In this document: positions 1 to 7,284 of the stretch, one piece after another
Layout: every line of letters starts with the position of its first letter
Position numbering within the stretch: position 1 is the stretch's first letter
Source: Candidatus Raymondbacteria bacterium RIFOXYA2_FULL_49_16
GTDB lineage: Bacteria > Fibrobacterota > OXYB2-FULL-49-7 > XYB2-FULL-49-35
DNA: 32,889 bases
Direction: 5' to 3'
NCBI GenBank assembly: GCA_001789205.1
Contig: MFYT01000074.1
Coordinates: 1 to 32,889, forward strand
Position numbers and translations under genes: made by a program
The notes under the pieces: generated by a model
Told to the model about the DNA's origin: nothing
Databases searched by the model: none
The model's input: the letters and a program-made list of their open reading frames with translations, nothing else

Positions 1-2117
1 CCGTTATTGACAATGACCGCGTGTTCCACCGCGTTCTTAAGTTCCCGTACGTTTCCCGGCCAGTCGTATTTGATAAGGACGGGAAAAAGATCATTGCTGA
101 GTTGCGGAACAGGCATGTTGTTACGCCGGGCCATGTCCATGATGAAATGATTTACCAGAATATTGATGTCCATGAGTCTCTGCCGCAGGGACGGCATTGC
201 AATGGTAATGACATTGATTCTGTAATACAGGTCTGCCCTGAAGCGGTTGTTTCTAACATGTTCTCCCAAATCAGCATTGGTCGCGCAGATGATGCGGACA
301 TCGGACCCAAGAGTCTCTTTGCCGCCCAACCGTTCGAATTTCCTGTCCTGGAGAAAGCGCAGCAGTTTGACCTGGACCGACAGCGGGATGTTTCCGATCT
401 CGTCGAGAAACAGCGTTCCGGCATGCGCCTGTTCAAACTTGCCGATGTGGCGGCTTTCAGCGCCGGTAAACGCGCCTTTTTCATGTCCGAACAGTTCGCT
501 TTCAATAAGAGTCGGCGGCAGGGAAGCGCAATCCACCTTGATGAGCGGCCCCTTGCGTCCGCTCTCTCCATGGATGGCCGCGGCCGCCAACTCCTTGCCG
601 GTACCGGTCTCGCCTGTAATAAGGACCGATGCATCGGTCCGGGAGACAGATTTTATTGTCTGGAACACCTGTTCCATGGCCTGGGAATGGCCGATCATGC
701 CGTAAAACCCTTTTTCCCCTGCCTGCAGCTGCACGATCGCGCGATCGCGTTCCCGCCTGTATTGGATCATGCGCTCCTGGGTTTCAATCAATTCTCCCAG
801 TTCGGTCAGGAACAGAAACCGGTATATTTCTCCCCGGTATTCACCTGGAATAATACGCATATCGTAATAATGGCGGTTGTCGTTCCGCAGGCGGACCAGC
901 CTGCGGAACTCCTTGAGCTTTTCATAATCAAAGGAAAGCGGGGCTGTTTCAATGGAGATGTCAGTATATCTGGACGGTACGGGTGCATAAAGCCCAAAAC
1001 CGGTAAGTGATGCGTAGTCACCATAGAACGGGGTTTCGTCTATATGCTTCATGAGCGTCTTACCGTTCACCGCAATGGATATGACGACCCCTTTTTTTTC
1101 AATGACAACGGTCTCCGGCCTATTCGGACAGGGTTCGATATTAATCGTATTGGTGTTTCGTTTCAAAATCATTTTATTGTTATTAAACACTAACATATAG
1201 CCATTTTCTTCGGGAGATGTGACGGGCGTCGGCGATCCACAGAACACTACGCCTCCGCATCCTTCAGAGAGCCGGTATTTAATCCGCACGGCGGTCTGGA
1301 AAAAGTCTAATGGTCGTGTCATCATGCAGTAGATTTCATTTCCCTGGAACGGTACAAGGTCGATGCTGTTTTCATTGAAGACAACCCCCTTTGTCTTGGA
1401 GGGGAAAAGCTGTGAACAGGGATCCTTTGTACTATCGAATACGCGGCGCCACGCAAGGCCGCTTTCTTCTGCGTGCAGGAGCACATGTTCACGGTACATG
1501 CTCCGCGACTTTTCCCATTCTTTGAAATCCAGAGGATGGATGTATGATTTGAGAGGCGCTCCGCGAAATTTGTCTTCAGGATGCAGTTGCCGTAAACGCG
1601 TATAGCATGGCGCTCCGAACTCGACAAACTTCAAGTCGTCGTCAAGAATCGCAAACAATTCATTATGGAAATAGCCATGTATGGTGTCAGGATTGCGCGA
1701 AAGAGGTTCAACAAAAAACACCTTGCATGCGGTGGGGTATGAGTGCCAATGCAGTGAGGCATGCAGGCCTTCGTCCCTGTTTATCTGCCAGTCATAGAAA
1801 TATGCAAACTCCTTAAATTCCATTTGCGCGTCTGCGGGAATAATGAAATTACAGATGATGTCTTGTTCAGCTTTCAGTTCCTTTAAAATATGGATCATAT
1901 GCCGGAAGTCCCGGTTGCAGACCATGTCGAGGGAGTAGCCTGTAATTTTAGTAAATGTCCTGGAAATCCATATAATGCGGTCGCTCATGTCGGTAATAAA
2001 GCATGCCAGGAATGATTTATTGATTATGGATTCCGCGTTGGCGCTTAAAAAATCCAAGGGATTGATCTTGTCTGTCATAGATTTAATATATTCAATGCAA
2101 GTATCAAAGTCAAACAT
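1..2117 (-). CDS. Sigma-54-dependent activator with PAS and concanavalin-like sensor region (partial, 3' end off window)
   Basis: This is a bacterial enhancer-binding protein that would remodel sigma-54 RNA polymerase at -24/-12 promoters. About 705 residues are visible; the end of the AAA+ domain and any Fis-type HTH lie beyond the left edge. Residues about 30-130 read as a PAS domain (FITDMSDRIIWISRTFTKI, then ITGYSLDMV). Residues about 240-395 look like a jelly-roll of the LamG / 3-keto-disaccharide hydrolase type, with GYMLVFNNNKMILKR followed by VVIEKKGVVISIAVNGK and LTGFGLYAP. A charged coiled coil follows (about 400-470), then the AAA+ domain with Walker A GETGTGKE (502-509), GAFTGA near 548 and LFLDEIG. 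There is no membrane segment or signal peptide, so the protein is cytoplasmic. The start is uncertain: ATG at 2117 is chosen because the next upstream in-frame ATGs (2174, 2231) cut into the divergent promoter region, and none has a clear Shine-Dalgarno. It is transcribed divergently from the secreted-protein run and is its probable regulator. Confidence 0.92.
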   Translation of the reverse strand, partial: MFDFDTCIEYIKSMTDKINPLDFLSANAESIINKSFLACFITDMSDRIIWISRTFTKITGYSLDMVCNRDFRHMIHILKELKAEQDIICNFIIPADAQMEFKEFAYFYDWQINRDEGLHASLHWHSYPTACKVFFVEPLSRNPDTIHGYFHNELFAILDDDLKFVEFGAPCYTRLRQLHPEDKFRGAPLKSYIHPLDFKEWEKSRSMYREHVLLHAEESGLAWRRVFDSTKDPCSQLFPSKTKGVVFNENSIDLVPFQGNEIYCMMTRPLDFFQTAVRIKYRLSEGCGGVVFCGSPTPVTSPEENGYMLVFNNNKMILKRNTNTINIEPCPNRPETVVIEKKGVVISIAVNGKTLMKHIDETPFYGDYASLTGFGLYAPVPSRYTDISIETAPLSFDYEKLKEFRRLVRLRNDNRHYYDMRIIPGEYRGEIYRFLFLTELGELIETQERMIQYRRERDRAIVQLQAGEKGFYGMIGHSQAMEQVFQTIKSVSRTDASVLITGETGTGKELAAAAIHGESGRKGPLIKVDCASLPPTLIESELFGHEKGAFTGAESRHIGKFEQAHAGTLFLDEIGNIPLSVQVKLLRFLQDRKFERLGGKETLGSDVRIICATNADLGEHVRNNRFRADLYYRINVITIAMPSLRQRLMDINILVNHFIMDMARRNNMPVPQLSNDLFPVLIKYDWPGNVRELKNAVEHAVIVNN

Positions 2118-2124
2118 TGAAACG

Positions 2125-2177
2125 AAGATGATCAACAATGATATTTTAGATAATTGCTTCCGTTGTTTTATCATCTT
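2125..2177. promoter_or_regulatory. Possible activator-binding dyad upstream of the sigma-54 promoter
   Basis: AAGATGAT at 2125-2132 is repeated as its reverse complement ATCATCTT at 2170-2177, separated by 37 bases, in the AT-rich gap just upstream of the -24 element. Enhancer-binding proteins often use dyads in this position. An 8-base match with a long spacer is weak evidence and may be chance. Confidence 0.2.
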
Positions 2178-2198
2178 ATTAATCAACTGGTTGTGGAA

Positions 2199-2214
2199 TG
2201 GCTTACCATTTGCG
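2199..2214 (+). promoter_or_regulatory. Sigma-54 (-24/-12) promoter core
   Basis: The sequence reads TGGCTTACCATTTGCG. TGGC at 2199-2202 and TTGC at 2210-2213 have the exact spacing of the family consensus TGGCAC-N5-TTGC. The predicted transcription start is near 2225, about 23 bases before the first start codon (2248). It lies between the divergent sigma-54 activator and the co-directional run and points toward the run. It could be a chance match, but position, spacing and the adjacent activator all agree. Confidence 0.68.
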
Positions 2215-2247
2215 ATGATATATAAAAACATATCAGGAAGTAATAGA

Positions 2248-2460
2248 ATGCAATCAATAAAAAACCAGAATGAGCTTGTCAGAGAATATTGCAGGCTTTG
2301 TGCCCTTGATATGAAGAAAATGAACAAAGACGAGTTCATTCAGACACAGAAAAGAATTGAGGATCTCGGAAAGAAAATAGTTAATATTCCGAGCTATATT
2401 GTCTTACAAGGCGTTGGTTCCGATGAAACGGGGATTGAGATTAAAAGGGAGGGAAAATAA
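2248..2460 (+). CDS. Small cytoplasmic protein opening the run (70 aa)
   Basis: I do not recognise this protein. It is 70 residues, starts MQSIKNQNELVREYCRLCA, is charged and mostly helical in appearance, and ends in DETGIEIKREGK. It has no signal peptide, unlike almost every gene that follows. AGGAAG at 2235-2240 sits 7 bases before the ATG, which supports this start over the much longer upstream extension of the same frame; that extension is antisense to the PAS region of the activator. It is the first gene after the sigma-54 promoter, and its stop lies 2 bases before the next ATG, with that gene's ribosome-binding site inside its last codons. This suggests translational coupling. It could be a small regulator or chaperone for the run; that is a guess from position only. 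Confidence 0.65.
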   Translation: MQSIKNQNELVREYCRLCALDMKKMNKDEFIQTQKRIEDLGKKIVNIPSYIVLQGVGSDETGIEIKREGK

Positions 2461-2462
2461 CC

Positions 2463-4532
2463 ATGAAACGTTCATGCCGGCAGATCGTTCTTTTTTCGCT
2501 TTTTGTCTTAAGCGCTTTAGCAGCTGCGTATGATGTTCCCTTAATCACTGCTGACATGAAAGCTGTGATGCGTGACATATGGAAGCGCGGGGATGCCATG
2601 GGCCGCATTGAAGGGAAGATGGGCCAGTGGGGCAACAGCATCACGAATTCACAGGCATATCTGGGCAGCCTTGCGAGTGGGGGCTGTTCGGGTAATGCCA
2701 CCTGCGAGAGCTACCATGACATCCTTTTATGGATGAAGGCCAGCGAAACATCCCCTGGCAGCGGTATTGTCGGCGGCTACCATGCAACACCCCTCGACGA
2801 AAAGGGAGGCGGACATTGCTGTGAGTCAGGATGGAAAGTGACCGATGGGCTTTGGTGCATAGGGGGCGCCATACAACGCGATAATCCTTCATGGTCTTTA
2901 ACCGAATACGGAACCAATGATCTTACCAGGAGTTGGACAGCGGATGATTATGCTGCTTTCAAGCAACGGATGAAATACCTCCTTGTTGCCAGCATCGAAG
3001 CAGGCATCATCCCCGCTGCCGGCGCTATTCCGCCCCGGATGGAAAATTGCAGTCCAGCAAATAACGACAGTGTTATCGTCAAAAGGCTCAATGACAGCCT
3101 GAAAGCCGCTGCACAGGAACTGCATGTTCCCTATGTTGATTATTACCAGGCCTGTGTGGAACACCATCCCACGGACTGGTGTGGTGGAGCGGCGGGCACC
3201 ATCAGTGACGACGGCATACATCCTTCATGGCACAGTAATACAAATAATTTCGACCCTCCGGCCATCTACAATGACGGGTATGCCATACGTTCGAAACAGA
3301 CGCTTGATTATGCACGGAAACTGAAAACGATCGTGTTCGACAACGGCGCTCCCGACGGGCAGGACCTGCCCATTCTGGCCGTTTCGTCATCGACGCATCC
3401 ATGGGGCGAATATAATAACAGCGCAACCGCGTCCTTTTCCTGGGTGCATGACGGCGGGCCTGCGGCTACGGAATACAGCTACGTTTTTAACCAGACAGCA
3501 TCGACAATCCCTGATGAGACAAGCGAGGGAACAGGAACAACCGCGACAGTGAATGCGGGGTCAACGGGAGAGTGGTTTTTTCACGTGCGGGCGAACAGCG
3601 CAACAGGCTGGGGGCCTGCGGCCCATTATCCGGTCCGTATAATAGGAGAGAACCAGGCAGTGGTCCAGGATGGCATGAACGGGTATTCCGGAGCCACTGA
3701 CGCCATGATATTCGACCAGTATAATTACGGCGCCTCGGCCATCCAGCTCAAATACAACGGAGGGGAGAGCAGGGACAGGCTCTTAGTTAAATTTGACCTT
3801 TCATCGTTTGCCGGCGCAACAATCACAGACGCCCGGTTCGAACTGTTCATCGAAAAGACCGGCGGCGACGATTCCCTCAGCGCCCATGCCCTTACCAACA
3901 GCTGGCAGGAAGGAACCGGCGGATATGAGAAGAAGACAGGTGTTTCGTGGACATACCGGTATGCCAACGACTCCGCGGCCTGGACCACGCCCGGAGGCGA
4001 CTTTGCAAGCCAGGCCATTGACGGCAAAAAGATCAACGCAGCTGATGCCTTTACCTGGAAATCGTTCAATATGACGATAGCGGCACAGCAGTGGTGCAGC
4101 GATCCGTCCAATAACCATGGCCTTATCCTCATAGGCCATGGCTCTTATTCGTCCACGTATGTCTATTTCAGGGAATTCCCGCTTAAAACCCTTCGGCCGC
4201 GGCTTGTACTCACCGGTTCCGGGTTCTCACATACAGAGACTATATACGGGCCGAGAGGGTCGCGGCTTGGGGCCCCGTATCCCAACCCCGGTAATCCCGG
4301 GGTTTTTATTCCCGTGCACGTTGCCCCGCGCTCGCGTGTGACAGTGAAGATATATTCCATCAAAGGAACATTGGTATATCAAACAGCGCTTGTCAACGGA
4401 ACCGCCAGCCCGAACATCCAGACCGTTAGTTTTGGCGGGAACGGAAAAAGCATAGCTTCGGGCATATATCTGGCAAGGCTGCAGGGGGAAAAGTCAGTCA
4501 GCAGCGCGGGTAAGCTGATACTCATGCAATAG
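2463..4532 (+). CDS. Secreted SGNH/GDSL-type esterase with DNRLRE-like and C-terminal sorting domains
   Basis: This is an exported 689-residue multidomain hydrolase. A signal peptide covers residues 1-22 (ending LSALAAA). The SGNH core follows: block I GNSIT (Ser59), block III GTND (Asn152) and block V DGIH (Asp250, His253). Such enzymes typically remove acetyl or other acyl groups from carbohydrates, but the substrate is not shown here. Residues about 300-392 look like an Ig/FN3-type spacer. Residues about 396-590 look like a DNRLRE / disaggregatase-type beta-sandwich (KYNGGESRDRLLVKFDLSSF). Residues about 597-689 form the C-terminal sorting module (APYPNPGNPGVFIPV, then SGIYLARL). AGGGAGG at 2448-2454 supports the start. 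GNS replaces the classical GDS; the same variant occurs in the paralogue at 13376. Many Cys residues suggest disulfides outside the cytoplasm. Confidence 0.88.
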   Translation: MKRSCRQIVLFSLFVLSALAAAYDVPLITADMKAVMRDIWKRGDAMGRIEGKMGQWGNSITNSQAYLGSLASGGCSGNATCESYHDILLWMKASETSPGSGIVGGYHATPLDEKGGGHCCESGWKVTDGLWCIGGAIQRDNPSWSLTEYGTNDLTRSWTADDYAAFKQRMKYLLVASIEAGIIPAAGAIPPRMENCSPANNDSVIVKRLNDSLKAAAQELHVPYVDYYQACVEHHPTDWCGGAAGTISDDGIHPSWHSNTNNFDPPAIYNDGYAIRSKQTLDYARKLKTIVFDNGAPDGQDLPILAVSSSTHPWGEYNNSATASFSWVHDGGPAATEYSYVFNQTASTIPDETSEGTGTTATVNAGSTGEWFFHVRANSATGWGPAAHYPVRIIGENQAVVQDGMNGYSGATDAMIFDQYNYGASAIQLKYNGGESRDRLLVKFDLSSFAGATITDARFELFIEKTGGDDSLSAHALTNSWQEGTGGYEKKTGVSWTYRYANDSAAWTTPGGDFASQAIDGKKINAADAFTWKSFNMTIAAQQWCSDPSNNHGLILIGHGSYSSTYVYFREFPLKTLRPRLVLTGSGFSHTETIYGPRGSRLGAPYPNPGNPGVFIPVHVAPRSRVTVKIYSIKGTLVYQTALVNGTASPNIQTVSFGGNGKSIASGIYLARLQGEKSVSSAGKLILMQ
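4284..4310 (+). terminator. Terminator-like hairpin inside a coding region
   Basis: AACCCCGG (4284-4291) and CCGGGGTT (4297-4304) form a perfect 8-bp stem with a 5-base loop, followed directly by TTTATT. It lies in frame within the C-terminal sorting module of the preceding esterase. Translating ribosomes would normally hide it, so it could act only when translation lags. It may simply reflect the PNPGNPG codons. Confidence 0.3.
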
Positions 4533-4588
4533 GGTAAAACTTGGCCGCTGTTTTCTGTGGGCGCGGCCGAAAGAAAAGGGGGCGAACA

Positions 4589-6061
4589 ATGCAGGTACTA
4601 ATGTTTTGCGTCTTATTGGCAGTGATATCTCCTGCTTTTTCCCAGACAGAGCCAGCCGCACTGCTGTGGCCCCAGCAGATTGTTTATGAAGGCGCTTTCA
4701 AGTTCAGCACATCGGGCTTTGGATACGGCGGCGAGGCCTTTGGTTACTATCCAGCAGGAGACCCGTCGGGTCCGAATGACGGCTACCCCGGCTCCCTCTT
4801 CGGTTCGGGATATGGACAGGCGAATCAGATCGCTGAATTCGCCATTCCGACTCCTGTTATTTCTCCGACCAAAAGCATCGGCGCTATACCCCAGGCAGCA
4901 ACGCTGCAGTCATTTATCGATCCGTTTTCCAGCGTCCCCTATGTTCAGAACCTCGGCGTTGCCGGATTGCTGTATCTTCCGGCTAAAGGGAGCCAGACAT
5001 CCGGAAAATTATATGCTAACCTGAAGGATGAATACAACTCGCTTTCGGGCGGCACGCACATGGCGTGGCTGGATGTCACGTTAAACAATCCCAATACCGC
5101 CGGATTCTGGCGGGCAGACACATTCAACAATGTGGATATTGCACGATATCTGCTTGAGATACCCCAGACGTGGTCCGACAGTCATATCAGCGGAAAATCG
5201 ATTGGAACCGGTGACGGAAGCAACTATGGGGCGTCCGGTCCATGTCTGCTGGCCTGCGCACCCTGGCAGCACGGGAACCCGCCGACCTCACAAACGGTCA
5301 TGGACGCTGTTCCGCTGTTGTTTTATGATAAATACGACCATATCGGCAAAAAATTCACGGAAGTGGATTGGATGACCGGCGCTGCATGGGTGACATACGG
5401 CTCGCGGTCGGCGCTGGTCTTTTATGGCCCCATGATGTACAGCATGGACCGGTGCTATTTTTACGGCCATTACGGACCCGGAATCTATCCCTGTCTGACC
5501 TTATTTAACCCTGCGGATATTGAGCAAGTTACGGCTGGCACCCTGCAGCCATGGGCGCCGCGGTGGTATGCCCGGAAATGCCTTGACCCCTTCTTTTTCT
5601 CGAAAAAGATGCCGGGCGGCGGCTGCCGGTTTGCCGAGGACGGCGGATATGTATCGGGCGGTATGGCCTACGACCGCGAACACGGAAAATTATATGTGTC
5701 TCAGATGTATGGTAATGGAACAGATCCGATTATACATGTATTTCGTATTGATACAACTGTCAACGCATCGGAATCGGGCGTAAAAAAGAACAACCGTCGC
5801 ATGCCTTCGCTTGCGGTATTTCCAAATCCATTCAATCCAAGCACGCTTATTTCAGTCCCCAAAGAATATATCTCCGGTGAAAGCGGTCTTCAGAAGGAAC
5901 TGAAGGTTTTTAATGCACGTGGTGAACTGGTCGCTGATTTAAGCCGTGAACGCGGTCCCTCTATTGAATGGAATGCCTCACATATGTCGAGCGGCGTCTA
6001 TGTTATCCGTTTTAGTTGCGGGAGTACATCACTTTCAAAAGCGGTTATGCTTCTGAAATAA
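4589..6061 (+). CDS. Secreted protein of a four-copy unknown family (copy 1), with C-terminal sorting domain
   Basis: The function is unknown. It is the first of four homologues in this window (others at 17746, 20607 and 22128). The 490-residue protein has a signal peptide (MQVLMFCVLLAVISPAFSQ). Family landmarks include the opening LLWPQQIVYEGAFKF, GYYPAGDPSGPNDGYPGSLF, IPTPVIS, WSDSHISGKSIGTGDG, APWQHGNPP, FNPADIEQVTAGTLQPW and AYDREHGKLYVSQMYGNG. Recurrent strand-like segments with conserved Trp, Gly and Asp suggest a beta-propeller; this is inference. Residues about 404-490 are the sorting module (LAVFPNPFNPSTLISV, then SSGVYVIRF). The start at 4589 is preferred over an in-frame ATG at 4541 because AAAGGGGG at 4575-4582 and a proper signal peptide follow only from 4589. 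Confidence 0.85.
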   Translation: MQVLMFCVLLAVISPAFSQTEPAALLWPQQIVYEGAFKFSTSGFGYGGEAFGYYPAGDPSGPNDGYPGSLFGSGYGQANQIAEFAIPTPVISPTKSIGAIPQAATLQSFIDPFSSVPYVQNLGVAGLLYLPAKGSQTSGKLYANLKDEYNSLSGGTHMAWLDVTLNNPNTAGFWRADTFNNVDIARYLLEIPQTWSDSHISGKSIGTGDGSNYGASGPCLLACAPWQHGNPPTSQTVMDAVPLLFYDKYDHIGKKFTEVDWMTGAAWVTYGSRSALVFYGPMMYSMDRCYFYGHYGPGIYPCLTLFNPADIEQVTAGTLQPWAPRWYARKCLDPFFFSKKMPGGGCRFAEDGGYVSGGMAYDREHGKLYVSQMYGNGTDPIIHVFRIDTTVNASESGVKKNNRRMPSLAVFPNPFNPSTLISVPKEYISGESGLQKELKVFNARGELVADLSRERGPSIEWNASHMSSGVYVIRFSCGSTSLSKAVMLLK

Positions 6062-6077
6062 CCCTGGAGGAAACCCA

Positions 6078-7244
6078 ATGAACACACCATTCTGCATTAT
6101 ACTATGTTTAGCTGCGGCGCTGCTGGCACAGGCTCCTAATGTTGAATTTCATAAATTGTTCAATTCGAGCAGCGTCCCGGCAAAAACCGGGGACCAGGCG
6201 GACATCTACGCCCACTATGTGGTAGAAACCGCGGACCACGGCTTTGCCCTGGCCGTGCGCTGCTGCTGTTCGCACTGCGGCAATGATTTCTCCCTGATCA
6301 AGACCGACTCCGCGGGCAACCTTGTCTGGTCCAATCGGTACGACGGTCCCAATGGCGACGACAATCCCAACTGCGTCCAGCAGACAAACGACGGCGGGTT
6401 CATTATTGCCGGGCAGACCAATGATCAGAACGCCCTGCAGGACGCTTTCGTTGTAAAGACAAATTCAGCGGGTGATCAGGTCTGGTCGAACACGTATGGA
6501 AACACCGGGGGGTATGTCTGGGAACAACCCTATCACATAATCCAGACAACGGATGGCGGCTTTTGTTTCGCCGGATATGTCTGGGACAGAAATAACAGCA
6601 CCGGTCTTGACGCATACGTTGTAAAACTGAACGCGCAGGGCAATGCGGTCTGGACGAAAACTTACGGCGGCGCCAGGGAGGACTGGCTGCGGTGCGTCCA
6701 GCAGACAGCGGATGGCGGGTATATCCTGTGCGGAACTACCGGCTCTGTTACCACGGGATTCGGCTACGATGTATGGCTGGTCAGGCTGAACGGCTCGGGT
6801 GATACGCTCTGGACGCGCCATTTCGGCGGAGAAGACGTCAATGACGGAGGCATGTTCTTGGAAATAACGCAGGACAACGGTTATATCATCACTGGATATG
6901 CGAACAACTACGAGGACATGTATCTGGTGCGAACTAATTCCGAAGGCGTACTGCAATGGGAGAAAACATACGGCGCAGACGACACAACCTCCGAATGCAG
7001 CCATGCGGTAAAAGAAATACCCGGCGAGGGCTACATCATGGGCGGATATACCGCGTATAACAAGCCTGAGCCGTGCATTGTCCGCACAGACCTGCAGGGT
7101 AACGTGCTGTGGCGCAAGACAGTCCCGAGCGGCACGTGGGATTATTTTTACAGCATTGCCCTGACCAGCGATGGAGGCATTGTCGCGACCGGAAGGCAGG
7201 ACCAGCGCACCTATGCGCAGCTGATAAAACTCGACGGAAGATGA
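6078..7244 (+). CDS. Secreted seven-bladed beta-propeller repeat protein
   Basis: This is a 388-residue exported protein with a signal peptide (MNTPFCIILCLAAALLAQA). The rest consists of seven repeats of about 45-55 residues, each with a core like QTxDGGFxxAGxT followed by DxxVVKxNxxGxxxWxxxYG. The cores are ETADHGFALA, QQTNDGGFIIAG, QTTDGGFCFAG, QQTADGGYILCG, EITQDNGYIITG, KEIPGEGYIMGG and ALTSDGGIVATG. Seven repeats fit a closed seven-bladed propeller. Such proteins usually act as binding or scaffold modules; no catalytic site is visible. Unlike its immediate neighbours it lacks the C-terminal sorting module and ends in a blade strand (TYAQLIKLDGR). CCC and SHCGN near residues 62-70 are an unusual Cys cluster. 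GGAGG at 6065-6069 precedes the ATG. Confidence 0.85.
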   Translation: MNTPFCIILCLAAALLAQAPNVEFHKLFNSSSVPAKTGDQADIYAHYVVETADHGFALAVRCCCSHCGNDFSLIKTDSAGNLVWSNRYDGPNGDDNPNCVQQTNDGGFIIAGQTNDQNALQDAFVVKTNSAGDQVWSNTYGNTGGYVWEQPYHIIQTTDGGFCFAGYVWDRNNSTGLDAYVVKLNAQGNAVWTKTYGGAREDWLRCVQQTADGGYILCGTTGSVTTGFGYDVWLVRLNGSGDTLWTRHFGGEDVNDGGMFLEITQDNGYIITGYANNYEDMYLVRTNSEGVLQWEKTYGADDTTSECSHAVKEIPGEGYIMGGYTAYNKPEPCIVRTDLQGNVLWRKTVPSGTWDYFYSIALTSDGGIVATGRQDQRTYAQLIKLDGR

Positions 7245-7284
7245 ATATCGCTGTTAAAGAAATAAACAGAAAGGGGAAGTAAAT

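Noticed and set aside
21-1010. 329-codon plus-strand open frame at the left edge
   Set aside because: It is antisense to the AAA+ and lectin-like parts of the minus-strand activator, whose frame gives unmistakable motifs (GETGTGKE, GAFTGA, LFLDEIG). The plus-strand product has no recognisable domain.
2184-2193. CAAC-TG-GTTG as an operator palindrome just before the -24 element
   Set aside because: The half-sites are only four bases and no second copy is found nearby, so chance is likely.
1975-2247. Upstream extension of the leader gene to 161 residues
   Set aside because: The extension runs antisense through the PAS region and across the sigma-54 promoter; a good ribosome-binding site precedes only the ATG at 2248.
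3725-4139. Minus-strand open frames of 112-135 codons inside the first esterase
   Set aside because: They are shadows of the DNRLRE-like coding region with no start signal or domain.
6078-7244. PQQ-dependent dehydrogenase or kelch propeller assignment
   Set aside because: The repeats have DGGFxxAG cores, not the PQQ tryptophan-docking or kelch GG-Y-W signature; only the seven-fold repeat count is shared.
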